Shown here one piece after another: positions 8,565 through 16,717 of a stretch of 64,000 nucleotides of DNA. This DNA is from an uncultured Lachnospiraceae bacterium. GTDB taxonomy: Bacteria; Bacillota; Clostridia; Lachnospirales; Lachnospiraceae. The notes below the pieces were generated by a model. It did no database searches. It was not told the DNA's origin and was given only the letters and a program-made list of their open reading frames with translations. Location: assembly GCA_910588875.1 (NCBI GenBank), contig CAJURT010000005.1:62001-126000 (forward strand), in the 5' to 3' direction. The position numbers and the translations under genes are program-made. Every line of letters starts with the position of its first letter. The first letter of the stretch is position 1.

Positions 8565-8860
8565 CTGATCACACCTCCCCAGGGAAGATCTTCTGTCATG
8601 TCATTGGAACGATATACTGCACACTCTACACGCGCCTTCAGGGTACAGTCCAGGGCCCCCTTGTCCACCACAGTCACCTTGGCGCTCCCCACCTCCAGAC
8701 GTCCCAGGGTCTCTAAAACAGTTGCCCGGATCTGCTTGCCAAACTGATGAATCACGCTGCTCTCAATGGAAAGTTCAATTGTGCCGTTCCCCGGCTCCAC
8801 CGTGACCTGCGCATCACTGGACTCTAAGGTGCCCGCCATAGCAGCCTTCTTAATCTCCAT
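8561..8860 (-). CDS. citD: Citrate lyase gamma subunit (acyl carrier protein)
   Basis: A 99-residue CitD. It carries the triphosphoribosyl-dephospho-CoA group covalently bound to a serine; here AGTLESSDAQV places a serine at position 14, matching the known modified residue in the family. The rest (VHQFGKQIR-type helix, VVDKGALDCTLKARVECAVYR) fits. It is the first gene of the citDEF operon, with an AAGGAGGAG site before ATG 8860. The promoter and a possible operator lie at 8897-8927, divergent from the LysR gene. Confidence 0.94.
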   Translation of the reverse strand: MEIKKAAMAGTLESSDAQVTVEPGNGTIELSIESSVIHQFGKQIRATVLETLGRLEVGSAKVTVVDKGALDCTLKARVECAVYRSNDMTEDLPWGGVIR

Positions 8861-8896
8861 ATCCCTTCTCCTCCTTATCCATAAAATTCACTGGTA

Positions 8897-8911
8897 AAAG
8901 TGTATCACTTT
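8897..8911. promoter_or_regulatory. Palindrome overlapping the citD promoter -10
   Basis: AAAGTG-TAT-CACTTT, a perfect 6+3+6 dyad. It covers the -10 hexamer (8899-8904), so a protein bound here would block or remodel the promoter. The divergent LysR protein or another cit regulator are candidates. The AAAGTG half-site recurs in the tct promoter. Confidence 0.5.
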
Positions 8912-8927
8912 CCCCTTCATTATTCAA
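8899..8927 (-). promoter_or_regulatory. Promoter of citDEF
   Basis: Minus strand TTGAAT (8922-8927), 17-base spacer, TACACT (8899-8904). It is about 40 bases upstream of the citD ATG. Confidence 0.6.
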
Positions 8928-8976
8928 ATACATATATAATTATACGGGAAATAGGTAAAATCTTATCCCCTTCTCT

Positions 8977-9005
8977 TTGCTATTCTTCCCGGCTTATGCT
9001 ATCAT
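8977..9005 (+). promoter_or_regulatory. Candidate promoter of the LysR regulator gene
   Basis: Plus strand TTGCTA (8977-8982), 17-base spacer, TATCAT (9000-9005), about 110 bases ahead of the regulator ATG and back to back with the citD promoter. The back-to-back arrangement is common for LysR regulators and their targets. Confidence 0.5.
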
Positions 9006-9115
9006 AGAGGAAAGGCCAGGAAGATAACGCTTCCCCTGCCGGAATGCCTTCCCCTGCCTGACAGGTGGCACAGACCGGCGCATGCCATCACCTACTATAC
9101 AAGGGAGGACAGCAC

Positions 9116-10024
9116 ATGAATATCAAACATGCACAATACATGCTGACCGTATTGCAGGAAGGCAACATTACCAACGCCGCCCGAAAACTCTACATTTCCC
9201 AGCCATCCTTAAGCCAGATGATCAAGCTGGTGGAGAACAACCTGGGTGCACCGATCTTCAACCGCAACACAGATCCCATCACCCTCACCTATGCCGGCCA
9301 GCGCTATATTGATGCCGCCAGGCAGGTTCTCACCATCAACGAAAACCTCAAAAAAGAGATCCAAGAAATCACCCATGAAGATCACGGCAAATTCCGTCTG
9401 GGAATTCCCATCCAGCGGGGCATGCAGGTGCTCCCCTATGTGCTGCCCAAATTCTTTGCCAAATATCCCCATGTGGATATTGAACTGATTGAATCCGGCT
9501 CTGCCGAGACAGAGAAGCTGCTTTTGGAAGGCAAGGTGGATATCACCTGCATGACCACCACCCCCCGCCATGAAGAACTCCAGTATATTCTGGTGGAGAA
9601 CGAAGAACTGGTTCTTCTCACCAGCAAAAATACTGCCATAGCCCGCCGCATTCCCAACGGCACCCCCATCTCCATCTTAGAAGCCAGGGACGAGAACTTC
9701 ATCTCCAACAAGGTCGGGCACAGCGTGCGGGTCATTCAGGACAGCCTTTTCGTATCCCACAACATTTCTCCCAAGATTCTTTTGGAAACTGCCAGCATTG
9801 AGATTGAGAAAAAGGTGACCATCGCCTGCAACGCTGTCATGATCTGCCCCCTCAATTATATCGAGAAGGACGGCAATTTCCGCTCCCAGGCCCACATCTA
9901 CCCCCTAAAGGACATTGACAGCAAGCGACACTGCTACATCTGCCACCGCAAAGACCTTTACCTGGCCAAATATATGCGGGACTTTATCAGCATTCTCTCA
10001 GAGGTGGAAAACCCCTTCCTGTAA
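9116..10024 (+). CDS. LysR-family transcriptional regulator of the citrate cluster
   Basis: A 302-residue LysR-type regulator. The N-terminal winged helix (MNIKHAQYMLTVLQEGNITNAARKLYISQPSLSQMIKLVENNLG) is followed by a periplasmic-binding-like effector domain starting near residue 90 (KFRLGIPIQRGMQVLPYVLPKF). I chose ATG 9116 because GGGAGG lies 7 bases upstream and the N-terminus fits the family; an upstream ATG at 9065 adds 17 non-conserved residues. It is divergent from citDEF and convergent with tctCBA, so it probably senses citrate or a related acid and controls both. That role is inferred from position. The CynR/CitR type is the nearest description I can give. Confidence 0.88.
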   Translation: MNIKHAQYMLTVLQEGNITNAARKLYISQPSLSQMIKLVENNLGAPIFNRNTDPITLTYAGQRYIDAARQVLTINENLKKEIQEITHEDHGKFRLGIPIQRGMQVLPYVLPKFFAKYPHVDIELIESGSAETEKLLLEGKVDITCMTTTPRHEELQYILVENEELVLLTSKNTAIARRIPNGTPISILEARDENFISNKVGHSVRVIQDSLFVSHNISPKILLETASIEIEKKVTIACNAVMICPLNYIEKDGNFRSQAHIYPLKDIDSKRHCYICHRKDLYLAKYMRDFISILSEVENPFL

Positions 10025-10045
10025 CTTTTCTTCCCCTTTATTGCC

Positions 10046-10079
10046 AAAAGGGCAGCGCGTCCAGCCGCACTGCCCTTTT
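10046..10079. terminator. Bidirectional terminator between lysR and tctA
   Basis: AAAAGGGCAG (10046-10055) pairs with CTGCCCTTTT (10070-10079), a 10-bp stem with A/T flanks usable from both sides. It serves the two convergent genes. Confidence 0.8.
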
Positions 10080-10110
10080 CACATCCCCGCCGCAAACAGC
10101 GGCAGAATGC

Positions 10111-11607
10111 TTATGCTTTCTTCTTTGTAATAAACGGCTTCACAAAGGGATACACCAGCATAATCACACAAGCTGTCATAATCACCGCTGTGATCGGCTT
10201 TGTAAAAATCTGAACCAGGCTGCCGTTGGTCAAAGTGTAGGCACGGCGGAAGTTCGATTCACACATCTGTCCCAGGACCAGTCCCAGAACCAGGGCCGCT
10301 GAGTTATAGCCCAGCTTCACAAACATATAACCGATAATGCCGGCGCCAGCCATCAGGACCACATCACCCGTATTGTTATTCAATGCATAGGCGCCGATTG
10401 CCGCCAGCATCACAATCACCGGCCCCAGGACACTGTAGGGCACTGCCAGGATCTTGGCAAATACCTTTGCCACCCCCATGGCCACGATAACCATGACAAT
10501 ATTCGTCAGCAGCATGGAGCCAAACACACTGGCCAGGTACTCCGGCTGTGTCTTGATCAGCATAGGCCCGATCTGCACCCCTTTGATCACCAGTGCAGTC
10601 ATCATGATGGCTGCCGCGTTGCCTCCCGGGATACCCAGGGAAAGCAGAGGCACCATCGAACCGCCGGTAGCCGCATTGTTGGCAGCCTCAGACACCACAA
10701 TACCGTCCGGAATACCGGTTCCCAGCTTTTCCGGATGCTTGGAAACCTTTTTCTCAATGGCATAGGACAGGAAAGAGGCAATGGTGGCGCCGGCGCCAGG
10801 CAGGATTCCCACAATCGTACCCAGAATAGATGCCCGCAGCATGGGGATCTTCGTCGCCCACAGTTCTGCGAAGCTTGGCAGCACGGTCTTCATCTTCCCC
10901 GTATTCCCGGACTCCTCTGCCCCGTCGATCTTTTTCTGCTTCACCGTCTGCTTTAACACCTCAGTAACCGCAAACAGACCGATCATCACAGGAATCATCT
11001 CAATACCGGAAAGCAAGGTGGAATTGCCCCAGGTAAATCGGGCAATGCCCAGCATGGGATCCATGCCCACGCAGGCCAGCAAAAGCCCAAGAAGGCCGGA
11101 AATCAGAGTTTTTACGATATTGCCGCTGTCTAAGCAGGACAAAACAGAAAGTCCCAAAAAAGACACGGCAAACAGTTCTGAGGGGCCGAATTTCAAGGCC
11201 ACTGCAGAAAGCTGGGGAGAAATGAGGGCCATGGCAAAAGCGGCAATCAAACCGCCCACTGCAGAAGCCACCAGGGAAAAGCCCAAAGCTTTTCCTGCCT
11301 CCCCCCGCTGCGCCATGGGATAACCGTCAAAGGTAGTGGGCGCACTGGAAGGGGTTCCGGGAATCCTGAACAGAATCGCCGTAATGCCGCCTCCGGTGAT
11401 GGAGGCACAATACACAGCCACCAAAAAGGCAATGGCAATCACCGGGTTCATCGCATAGGCAAAGGGCAGCGCCAGAGCCACTGCCATGGAGGCACTGACT
11501 CCCGGCATGGCGCCAAAGATAACACCTAATATCGTTCCTGCAGTAATCAACAGGAAGGTAGAAGGTGTAAGAACGATTTTTAAACCAGTAAATAATGTAC
11601 TAAACAT
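10111..11607 (-). CDS. tctA: Tripartite tricarboxylate transporter large membrane subunit TctA
   Basis: A 498-residue, highly hydrophobic TctA permease with about 11-12 membrane segments. Family features include the N-terminal GTILGVIFGAMPGVSASMAVALALPFAY, GGGITAILFRIPGTPSSAPTTFDGYPMAQRGEAGKALG, and a repeat-like second half (GTIVGILPGAGATIASFLSYAIEKK, GIPDGIVVSEAANNAATGGSMVPLLSLGIPG). It forms the translocation pathway of a secondary transporter fed by a lipoprotein receptor. AGGAGG lies 8 bases before ATG 11607. It is the last gene of tctC-tctB-tctA. Substrate specificity for citrate is inferred from the neighbouring citDEF. Confidence 0.95.
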   Translation of the reverse strand: MFSTLFTGLKIVLTPSTFLLITAGTILGVIFGAMPGVSASMAVALALPFAYAMNPVIAIAFLVAVYCASITGGGITAILFRIPGTPSSAPTTFDGYPMAQRGEAGKALGFSLVASAVGGLIAAFAMALISPQLSAVALKFGPSELFAVSFLGLSVLSCLDSGNIVKTLISGLLGLLLACVGMDPMLGIARFTWGNSTLLSGIEMIPVMIGLFAVTEVLKQTVKQKKIDGAEESGNTGKMKTVLPSFAELWATKIPMLRASILGTIVGILPGAGATIASFLSYAIEKKVSKHPEKLGTGIPDGIVVSEAANNAATGGSMVPLLSLGIPGGNAAAIMMTALVIKGVQIGPMLIKTQPEYLASVFGSMLLTNIVMVIVAMGVAKVFAKILAVPYSVLGPVIVMLAAIGAYALNNNTGDVVLMAGAGIIGYMFVKLGYNSAALVLGLVLGQMCESNFRRAYTLTNGSLVQIFTKPITAVIMTACVIMLVYPFVKPFITKKKA

Positions 11608-11625
11608 ACGTTACACCTCCTTTTT

Positions 11626-12126
11626 CTAAAATGGCAGAAGCATCTCAAAGAACAGGGCAAACTCACGGAACGGGCCCACGCCCCGGGCCAGCATGATATC
11701 CAGGGCTCCCTGGAAGATCACATAAAGCACTGCCGTAATGGCCAGGGAACGGATCACCAGCAGCGGGATCCTTCTCTCCCCCAGCAGAAAACCGTAGGCA
11801 ATCAGGAACAGCAGGCAGTCCGGCATGAATCCGATGGTGGACATCAGCAGCGCCATCACTGCCACCAGGATAATGCCGATAAACAGCTTACTCTTCAAAA
11901 ACCCGCCCAGATTCAACTCACCCATAATGCTGCTTTTATTTTCCTTCTGTGCCTTTAAGCTGTTCACAATATTCACAACCAACAGGATAATCATCAGTAC
12001 CAGGATAATCCTGGGCCAGAAGGCCGCCCCCAACTCCGTGGGGGTCGGCGCAGGAGACTCTGCCCCTACCAGGAAAAAGCAGTAGATGCAAAATATCGCT
12101 AAGATAAGGGAAAAGATTATATCCAA
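11626..12126 (-). CDS. tctB: Tripartite tricarboxylate transporter small membrane subunit TctB
   Basis: A 166-residue protein with four predicted membrane helices (about residues 1-20, 35-52, 75-95, 100-150), the usual TctB pattern, including the SPAPTPTELGAAFWPRIILVLMI stretch. The start must be a TTG at 12124-12126: there is an in-frame stop 18 bases upstream, no ATG or GTG between, and AGGTGG/AGGA upstream. It sits between tctC and tctA. TctB is thought to stabilise the permease; its precise role is not known. Confidence 0.88.
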   Translation of the reverse strand: MDIIFSLILAIFCIYCFFLVGAESPAPTPTELGAAFWPRIILVLMIILLVVNIVNSLKAQKENKSSIMGELNLGGFLKSKLFIGIILVAVMALLMSTIGFMPDCLLFLIAYGFLLGERRIPLLVIRSLAITAVLYVIFQGALDIMLARGVGPFREFALFFEMLLPF

Positions 12127-12179
12127 CTTATTCCTACCACCTTTCTACGTTGTTCATTCCTTTTACCAAGCAAACTGAC

Positions 12180-13163
12180 TTATTTGCCGAACAGTTCTGT
12201 CAGATCCTTATAATCCGCATCCCAGGCTGCCTTGAAATCAGCTGTATTCATCCAGCCCTGTCTCTGATCCAGTCCCTCCTGCTTGGCCCAGTTCTGGAAA
12301 TCGTCGCTGGCAATCGCCTTCTCGGCAGCTGCCTCAAAAGCCTTGATGGCTCCCTCCGGTGTTCCCTCGGTATAGAAGATGCCCCGGGAAGGCCCAAAGA
12401 AGCAATCCAGCCCGACTTCCTTTGCACACTCCACATTCTCCATGCCGGCCAGGCTCAGCCTTTCCTCTGTACAGGACAAAATCACCTTCATATCGCCGGA
12501 AGCGATCATTGCAGAGACCTCAGCAGGCCCCACACAGGCCAGATCCACATGGCCGCCGATTACGTCCGCATTCAGCTGAGAACCCTCGGTGTAGGCAACC
12601 GGCTCAACCGTGCCGCCGAATCCAGCTTCCACACAAGCCGCATCCAGGCCGGTGATGGTCATAACGCCGCATTTCACTTTGCCCGGGTTGGCTGCTATGT
12701 AATCCGTCAGTTCCTGATAGTTATTGTAGGGTGAAGAAGCGCCGGTCACAAAAATGTTGCAGTCATGCACCATCTGGCACAGGGGATTGATCTTGCCGTA
12801 TACATCATAATCCGTAGCCCCGGAAATCTGTGCCAGCATGGGGGAAGGGGTGCACATCAGGTAAGTATATCCGTCTGCCGGCTGGCTGCAGGCAAACTCC
12901 ACGCCCGTAACACCGCCTGCACCAGACTTATTATTCACCACCACCGAAACCCCAAGTTCCTTCTCCAGTGCAGTGGCAAAGGTTCTTACCGTAGTGTCTG
13001 CGCCGCCGCCGGTTCCCCAGGGACAGATGATCTCTACCTTTCTCTCCCACTTCCACTCCCCGTTGTCCGCAGCCTTGGAGCCGGAACCGGAGTTGCCGCA
13101 GCCAGCCAGGGCTGTAACTGCCATTGCAGATACCATTGCCAACGCCAAAAATCTTTTCTTCAT
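12180..13163 (-). CDS. tctC: Tripartite tricarboxylate transporter substrate-binding lipoprotein TctC
   Basis: A 327-residue extracellular receptor. A signal peptide ends in a lipobox (TALAGC, Cys at about residue 21), followed by a Ser/Gly linker and the Bug/TctC fold: KVEIICPWGTGGGADTTVRTFA, VVVNNKSGAGGVTGVEFA, and a C-terminal FQNWAKQEGLDQ. The two beta-loops that contact carboxylates (the PWGTGGGAD and NKSGAGG regions) are present. The start at ATG 13163 has AAAGGAG upstream. It is the first gene of tctCBA behind a strong promoter (13235-13263). A citrate or tricarballylate ligand is likely, given citDEF nearby. Confidence 0.93.
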   Translation of the reverse strand: MKKRFLALAMVSAMAVTALAGCGNSGSGSKAADNGEWKWERKVEIICPWGTGGGADTTVRTFATALEKELGVSVVVNNKSGAGGVTGVEFACSQPADGYTYLMCTPSPMLAQISGATDYDVYGKINPLCQMVHDCNIFVTGASSPYNNYQELTDYIAANPGKVKCGVMTITGLDAACVEAGFGGTVEPVAYTEGSQLNADVIGGHVDLACVGPAEVSAMIASGDMKVILSCTEERLSLAGMENVECAKEVGLDCFFGPSRGIFYTEGTPEGAIKAFEAAAEKAIASDDFQNWAKQEGLDQRQGWMNTADFKAAWDADYKDLTELFGK

Positions 13164-13234
13164 ACTCTTATTCTCCTTTTGTTATTTTAGCCTGCTTTTT
13201 CTCTTTTTCATTCCCCACAGGCTTTATGTTTTTT

Positions 13235-13263
13235 ATTATAACCACTTTCCGGAAAAATGGCAA
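13235..13263 (-). promoter_or_regulatory. Promoter of tctCBA
   Basis: Minus strand TTGCCA (13258-13263), 17-base spacer, TATAAT (13235-13240). This is among the best consensus promoters of the window. Confidence 0.75.
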
Positions 13264-13269
13264 GTGGTT
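13240..13269. promoter_or_regulatory. 8-bp inverted repeat embracing the tct promoter spacer
   Basis: AACCACTT (13240-13247) and AAGTGGTT (13262-13269) with 14 bases between them. The arms touch the -10 and -35 boxes. On the minus strand the motif includes CACTT and AAAGTG, similar to the cit palindrome at 8897-8911. A shared regulator site is inferred. Confidence 0.45.
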
Positions 13270-13383
13270 TTTGTGTATTTTTTACATTTTTATCCCTATT
13301 TTTTTGAATATAATTGTGCACTTATACCATATATAATGAAAAACTTATACACAGCACAATGCAAATGCCTTGTCTCATGCCAA

Positions 13384-13415
13384 TGAAGGAAAAAGAAAAG
13401 AGCCCGGAACGGGCT
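13384..13415 (-). terminator. Terminator downstream of apt
   Basis: Minus strand AGCCCG-TTC-CGGGCT stem followed by a T-rich run (13384-13400). It separates apt from the tct promoter region. Confidence 0.7.
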
Positions 13416-13459
13416 TTGCAACCCATATCCTGGCTCATCTCTCCATCCATGCCTGGCTT

Positions 13460-13984
13460 TTATTTTCCTTCATAGACGATTGCGGATTCCACGGGGTACT
13501 TCTTTAGTTTCTCCCTGCCACACAGCCCCGCCAGTTCCATGACAAAGCAGATCTTCACCACTTCACCGCCCAACTGCTCCACCAATCCGGTAATCGCCTC
13601 AATGGTACCACCGGTGGCAATCAGGTCATCAATAATTACTACCCTTTGCCCCGGCACAATGGCATCCCTGTGGATCTCAATCTCTGCAGTGCCATACTCC
13701 AGTTCATACTTTGCTGACACAGTCTCCCTGGGCAGCTTGCCCTTTTTCCGCACCGGCACAAAACTCTTATGCCTGGCATAGGCCACCGGCATCCCAAAAA
13801 TAAATCCCCGGGATTCCGGCCCCAGCACCACATCAAACTCTACCCCCTCCACCATCTTTAGGAGTTTGTCAATCGCCATCTGCAACCCGTCCGCATCCTG
13901 CAGGATCGATGTAACATCCCGAAAAATAATCCCCGGCTCCGGAAAATCCGGAATACTCACCACGTAATCCTCCAGCCTTTTCAT
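13460..13984 (-). CDS. apt: Adenine phosphoribosyltransferase
   Basis: A 174-residue cytoplasmic purine salvage enzyme converting adenine and PRPP to AMP. The PRPP-binding signature VVIIDDLIATGGTIEA is near residues 115-130; the N-terminal PDFPEPGIIFRDVTSIL and the GPESRGFIFGMPVAYA flavour are typical of APRT. Full length. It follows the family-10 glycosidase-like gene by 23 bases, so it probably shares the promoter at 15367-15395, and is closed by the hairpin at 13384-13415. Confidence 0.96.
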   Translation of the reverse strand: MKRLEDYVVSIPDFPEPGIIFRDVTSILQDADGLQMAIDKLLKMVEGVEFDVVLGPESRGFIFGMPVAYARHKSFVPVRKKGKLPRETVSAKYELEYGTAEIEIHRDAIVPGQRVVIIDDLIATGGTIEAITGLVEQLGGEVVKICFVMELAGLCGREKLKKYPVESAIVYEGK

Positions 13985-14007
13985 TTCCCCGTCCCCTTTC
14001 TCTTTCT

Positions 14008-15300
14008 TTATTTAAAAACTTTCATCAGGTTGGCAACCTCCGCCTGGCAGGCCGATTCCTGGAATGAACTGTAGGCGTAAAAGCAGTACCCTGAAACCTC
14101 TTTGCTCTCCCGTCCTTCCTCTACCTGGCGCTTAATGATGTCGTTACGCCTCAGCCACTCTGGCACTGCATTGTTATCCGTGCTCCCTGAGCCCGTCTTA
14201 TACATGGCCAGCCCCAGATATAACCTGGCATTCCCTTTCTTCTTCAGCTGGATCCATGTCTTTAAGTTGTTGGAAAATGCATAAGGCGCGGGGCTTCCGT
14301 CGGACAGCTTATGCTCAAATCCCCAGTAGATCTGCGGCATAATATAGTCCACATACCCATCCTGGGACAGCCAGGTTTCCACATCCGCAAACAAACGCTC
14401 CTCACCCAGCAGATCATCCACATACCCTTCAGGGCTGATCCCGAACTGTACCTTCGGATTCACGGACTTCACCACCTGGTATGTCTCACGGATCAGCTGG
14501 TTGATATTCTCACGGCGCCAGTCACTGATATTTTTCAGGCTTCCGGAGGCCTCATATTCCGGCTTATCAAACCATTTGTTTGGATCCTCATTGTCAATCT
14601 CCGGATAAAAATAGTCATCAAAATGGATTCCGTCCACATCATAATGCTCCACGATTTCCCTTACCCCGCCAAGGATCCTCTGCCGCACCTCCTCCACGGA
14701 GGGATTCAGATAATATTCCCCATTATGCTTTAACACCCAACGGTCATTCGATGTATCCCCGTCTGACAGCCACTGCCGCGCAAAGCTTTGCTCTGACACC
14801 TGGTTCCATCGGTTCAGGTACCCGGTCACCCGGTATGGGTTGATCCATGCATGAAACTGCAGCCCCCTTCTGTGGGCGGCCCGCACAAAATATTCCAGGG
14901 GGTTATAGCCCGGGTCCTGCCCCTGTATTCCGGTTATAAACCGGGACCAGGGAAAATAGGAGGATGGGTACATGGCATCGGCATCCGGCCTCACCTGGAC
15001 AAATACTGCATTCATCCTCAGTTCCACACACCGGTCCAGGATCTGGTCCACACCCTTTTTAAATCCTGCCTCATCCGACGGAAGCTTCTCCCAATCCAGA
15101 TAGGAAATCCAAACTCCCCTCAACTCCTGTGTCGGCCCTTCTGAAACATTTTTGCTCCCTGCCGTCCTCAGTTCACTGCCTCCATCCCCCGGCGCTGCCT
15201 GGGCCGACAGCATCCCGCCAGACAACATCAGCCCGGCCAGCACGCCCCCCAGCAGCCGACGGATCACTTTTTTGTTTCTTTTGTTTTTTATATTGGCCAT
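14008..15300 (-). CDS. Secreted family-10 glycosyl-hydrolase-like protein (GHL10/DUF187)
   Basis: A 430-residue protein. A Lys/Arg-rich start and hydrophobic stretch ending SAQAAPG make a Sec signal peptide; cleavage near residue 36. The mature part is a TIM barrel of the GHL10 group: ELRGVWISYLDWEKL, LRMNAVFVQVRPDADAMYPS, HAWINPYRVTGY, YDVDGIHFDDYFYPE, VQFGISPEGY, VDYIMPQIYWGFEH. Members such as B. subtilis YngK are related to glycosidases and act on the envelope or on exopolysaccharide; the substrate is not known. ATG 15300 is chosen for AGGAGGG and the signal peptide; a start 11 codons upstream is possible. Confidence 0.85.
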   Translation of the reverse strand: MANIKNKRNKKVIRRLLGGVLAGLMLSGGMLSAQAAPGDGGSELRTAGSKNVSEGPTQELRGVWISYLDWEKLPSDEAGFKKGVDQILDRCVELRMNAVFVQVRPDADAMYPSSYFPWSRFITGIQGQDPGYNPLEYFVRAAHRRGLQFHAWINPYRVTGYLNRWNQVSEQSFARQWLSDGDTSNDRWVLKHNGEYYLNPSVEEVRQRILGGVREIVEHYDVDGIHFDDYFYPEIDNEDPNKWFDKPEYEASGSLKNISDWRRENINQLIRETYQVVKSVNPKVQFGISPEGYVDDLLGEERLFADVETWLSQDGYVDYIMPQIYWGFEHKLSDGSPAPYAFSNNLKTWIQLKKKGNARLYLGLAMYKTGSGSTDNNAVPEWLRRNDIIKRQVEEGRESKEVSGYCFYAYSSFQESACQAEVANLMKVFK

Positions 15301-15366
15301 ATGCCCTCCTGATCCTCCCGGTATTTCTGGCACTCTGGTCTCTAACCATAATATCCATTAAAAACC

Positions 15367-15395
15367 AGTATACCAAAAGCCCGGGGAAAGGGCAA
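15367..15395 (-). promoter_or_regulatory. Promoter of the GHL10 gene and apt
   Basis: Minus strand TTGCCC (15390-15395), 17-base spacer, TATACT (15367-15372), located between hemW and the GHL10 gene. Confidence 0.6.
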
Positions 15396-15475
15396 CTTTC
15401 CACTTTTTAATTTTTTCTGAATATTTTATATTCTGGCTTTCCCATGCCACCTTCCTCCCGGAGCCTTATGCAAAA

Positions 15476-16717
15476 CTATTCCAGAAGAAACTCGCTGAAT
15501 ACCCGGTTGCTCACATCAATGCCCCGGGCTGTCAGGCGGACCCATGGCATGTCTACCTCTATCAGCCCCTGCCCCTGAAGCTTTTGGAATGCCAGGTCAT
15601 AGACCTTCCACATATTCCTCCCGAAACGCCCAAGGAACTCGTTTCCTGATACCCCCTGCATCATGCGGAGCCCTAAAAACATAAACTCTTCCATCTTCTC
15701 TTCCAGCGTCAGTTCCTGGATATCGCGGGCAGCCGCCCCGGCCTTTTGCAAATCAAGGGACAGATACCTGCCAAGTTCCGCCTCGTTCCGGTATCGGTAC
15801 CCCCCAATATAGGAAGACGCCCCCAGGCCCAGGCCCAGGTAATCCACCCCTGTCCAGTACCCGATATTATGGCGGCATTCACAGCCCGGCCTGGCATAAT
15901 TGGAAATCTCATACCGTTCATACCCCTGGGACGCTAAAAGCCCCTTTGTCATATGGTATATCTCCCTGTCCGTGTCCTCATCCGGCAAAGGCGGCAGTTC
16001 CCTATAATTATTCCAGGAATTCCCCGGCAAAACGCTCTTAAGGGGGACCGCCTCTTTTCTCCCCCCATCCAATGGCGGCGAACCGTCCCTTCCGCCGTAG
16101 CGCTCATAAAAAGGCGTCCCCTCCTCGATAATCAGGCTATAAGCCGATATATGCTCCGGCTTTAGCATCATCACCTTGCGCAGGGTATTCTTCCAGGAAT
16201 ATACATCCTGCCCGGGCAATGCCGACATCAAATCGACACTGATATTGGCAAACCCCGCCTGCCTTGCCCGCTGGTAGCTTTTCAGGAAATCATCAAATGT
16301 ATGGATCCTCCCCAGCATCCGCAGTTCCTGGTCATCTGCTGACTGCAGCCCCAGGCTCAGGCGGTTTATCCCGCTCTCCTTATATACCTCCAGCTTTTCC
16401 ATCGTCAGAGTGCCCGGATTCGCCTCGATGGTGACCTCCGCATCCTCTGCAACGTCAAAACAGCCGTAAAGCACCGCGAATAACTCTTCCACCAGTTCCG
16501 GCGGCAAAATGGATGGGGTCCCCCCGCCCAGGAAAATGCTGGTGACACAGCTGTCCGGAAAACAAAGGCTCTGCCCATAGATCTCCTCGATCAGCTTGTC
16601 CATATAGTCCCGGTAAGTATGTTCCGGAACCGCAAAAGACAAAAAATCACAATAATCGCATTTGCGGGCACAGAACGGGATATGGATATATAGTTCCAAT
16701 TCTCGTTTATTCATCAT
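15476..16717 (-). CDS. hemW: HemW-like radical SAM heme chaperone
   Basis: A 413-residue radical SAM protein with the CARKCDYCDF cluster motif at about residues 17-25 and FLGGGTPSIL, matching HemW. These proteins were formerly annotated as oxygen-independent coproporphyrinogen oxidase but lack the extra N-terminal region of HemN. HemW binds heme and is thought to deliver it to proteins. Compared with the family there is an extra polar segment of about 30 residues (about 209-240) before LPPLPDEDTDREIYH. The start overlaps the lepA stop by 11 bases (ATG 16717 or 16714). It is translationally coupled to lepA, a common lepA-hemW pairing. Confidence 0.9.
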   Translation of the reverse strand: MMNKRELELYIHIPFCARKCDYCDFLSFAVPEHTYRDYMDKLIEEIYGQSLCFPDSCVTSIFLGGGTPSILPPELVEELFAVLYGCFDVAEDAEVTIEANPGTLTMEKLEVYKESGINRLSLGLQSADDQELRMLGRIHTFDDFLKSYQRARQAGFANISVDLMSALPGQDVYSWKNTLRKVMMLKPEHISAYSLIIEEGTPFYERYGGRDGSPPLDGGRKEAVPLKSVLPGNSWNNYRELPPLPDEDTDREIYHMTKGLLASQGYERYEISNYARPGCECRHNIGYWTGVDYLGLGLGASSYIGGYRYRNEAELGRYLSLDLQKAGAAARDIQELTLEEKMEEFMFLGLRMMQGVSGNEFLGRFGRNMWKVYDLAFQKLQGQGLIEVDMPWVRLTARGIDVSNRVFSEFLLE

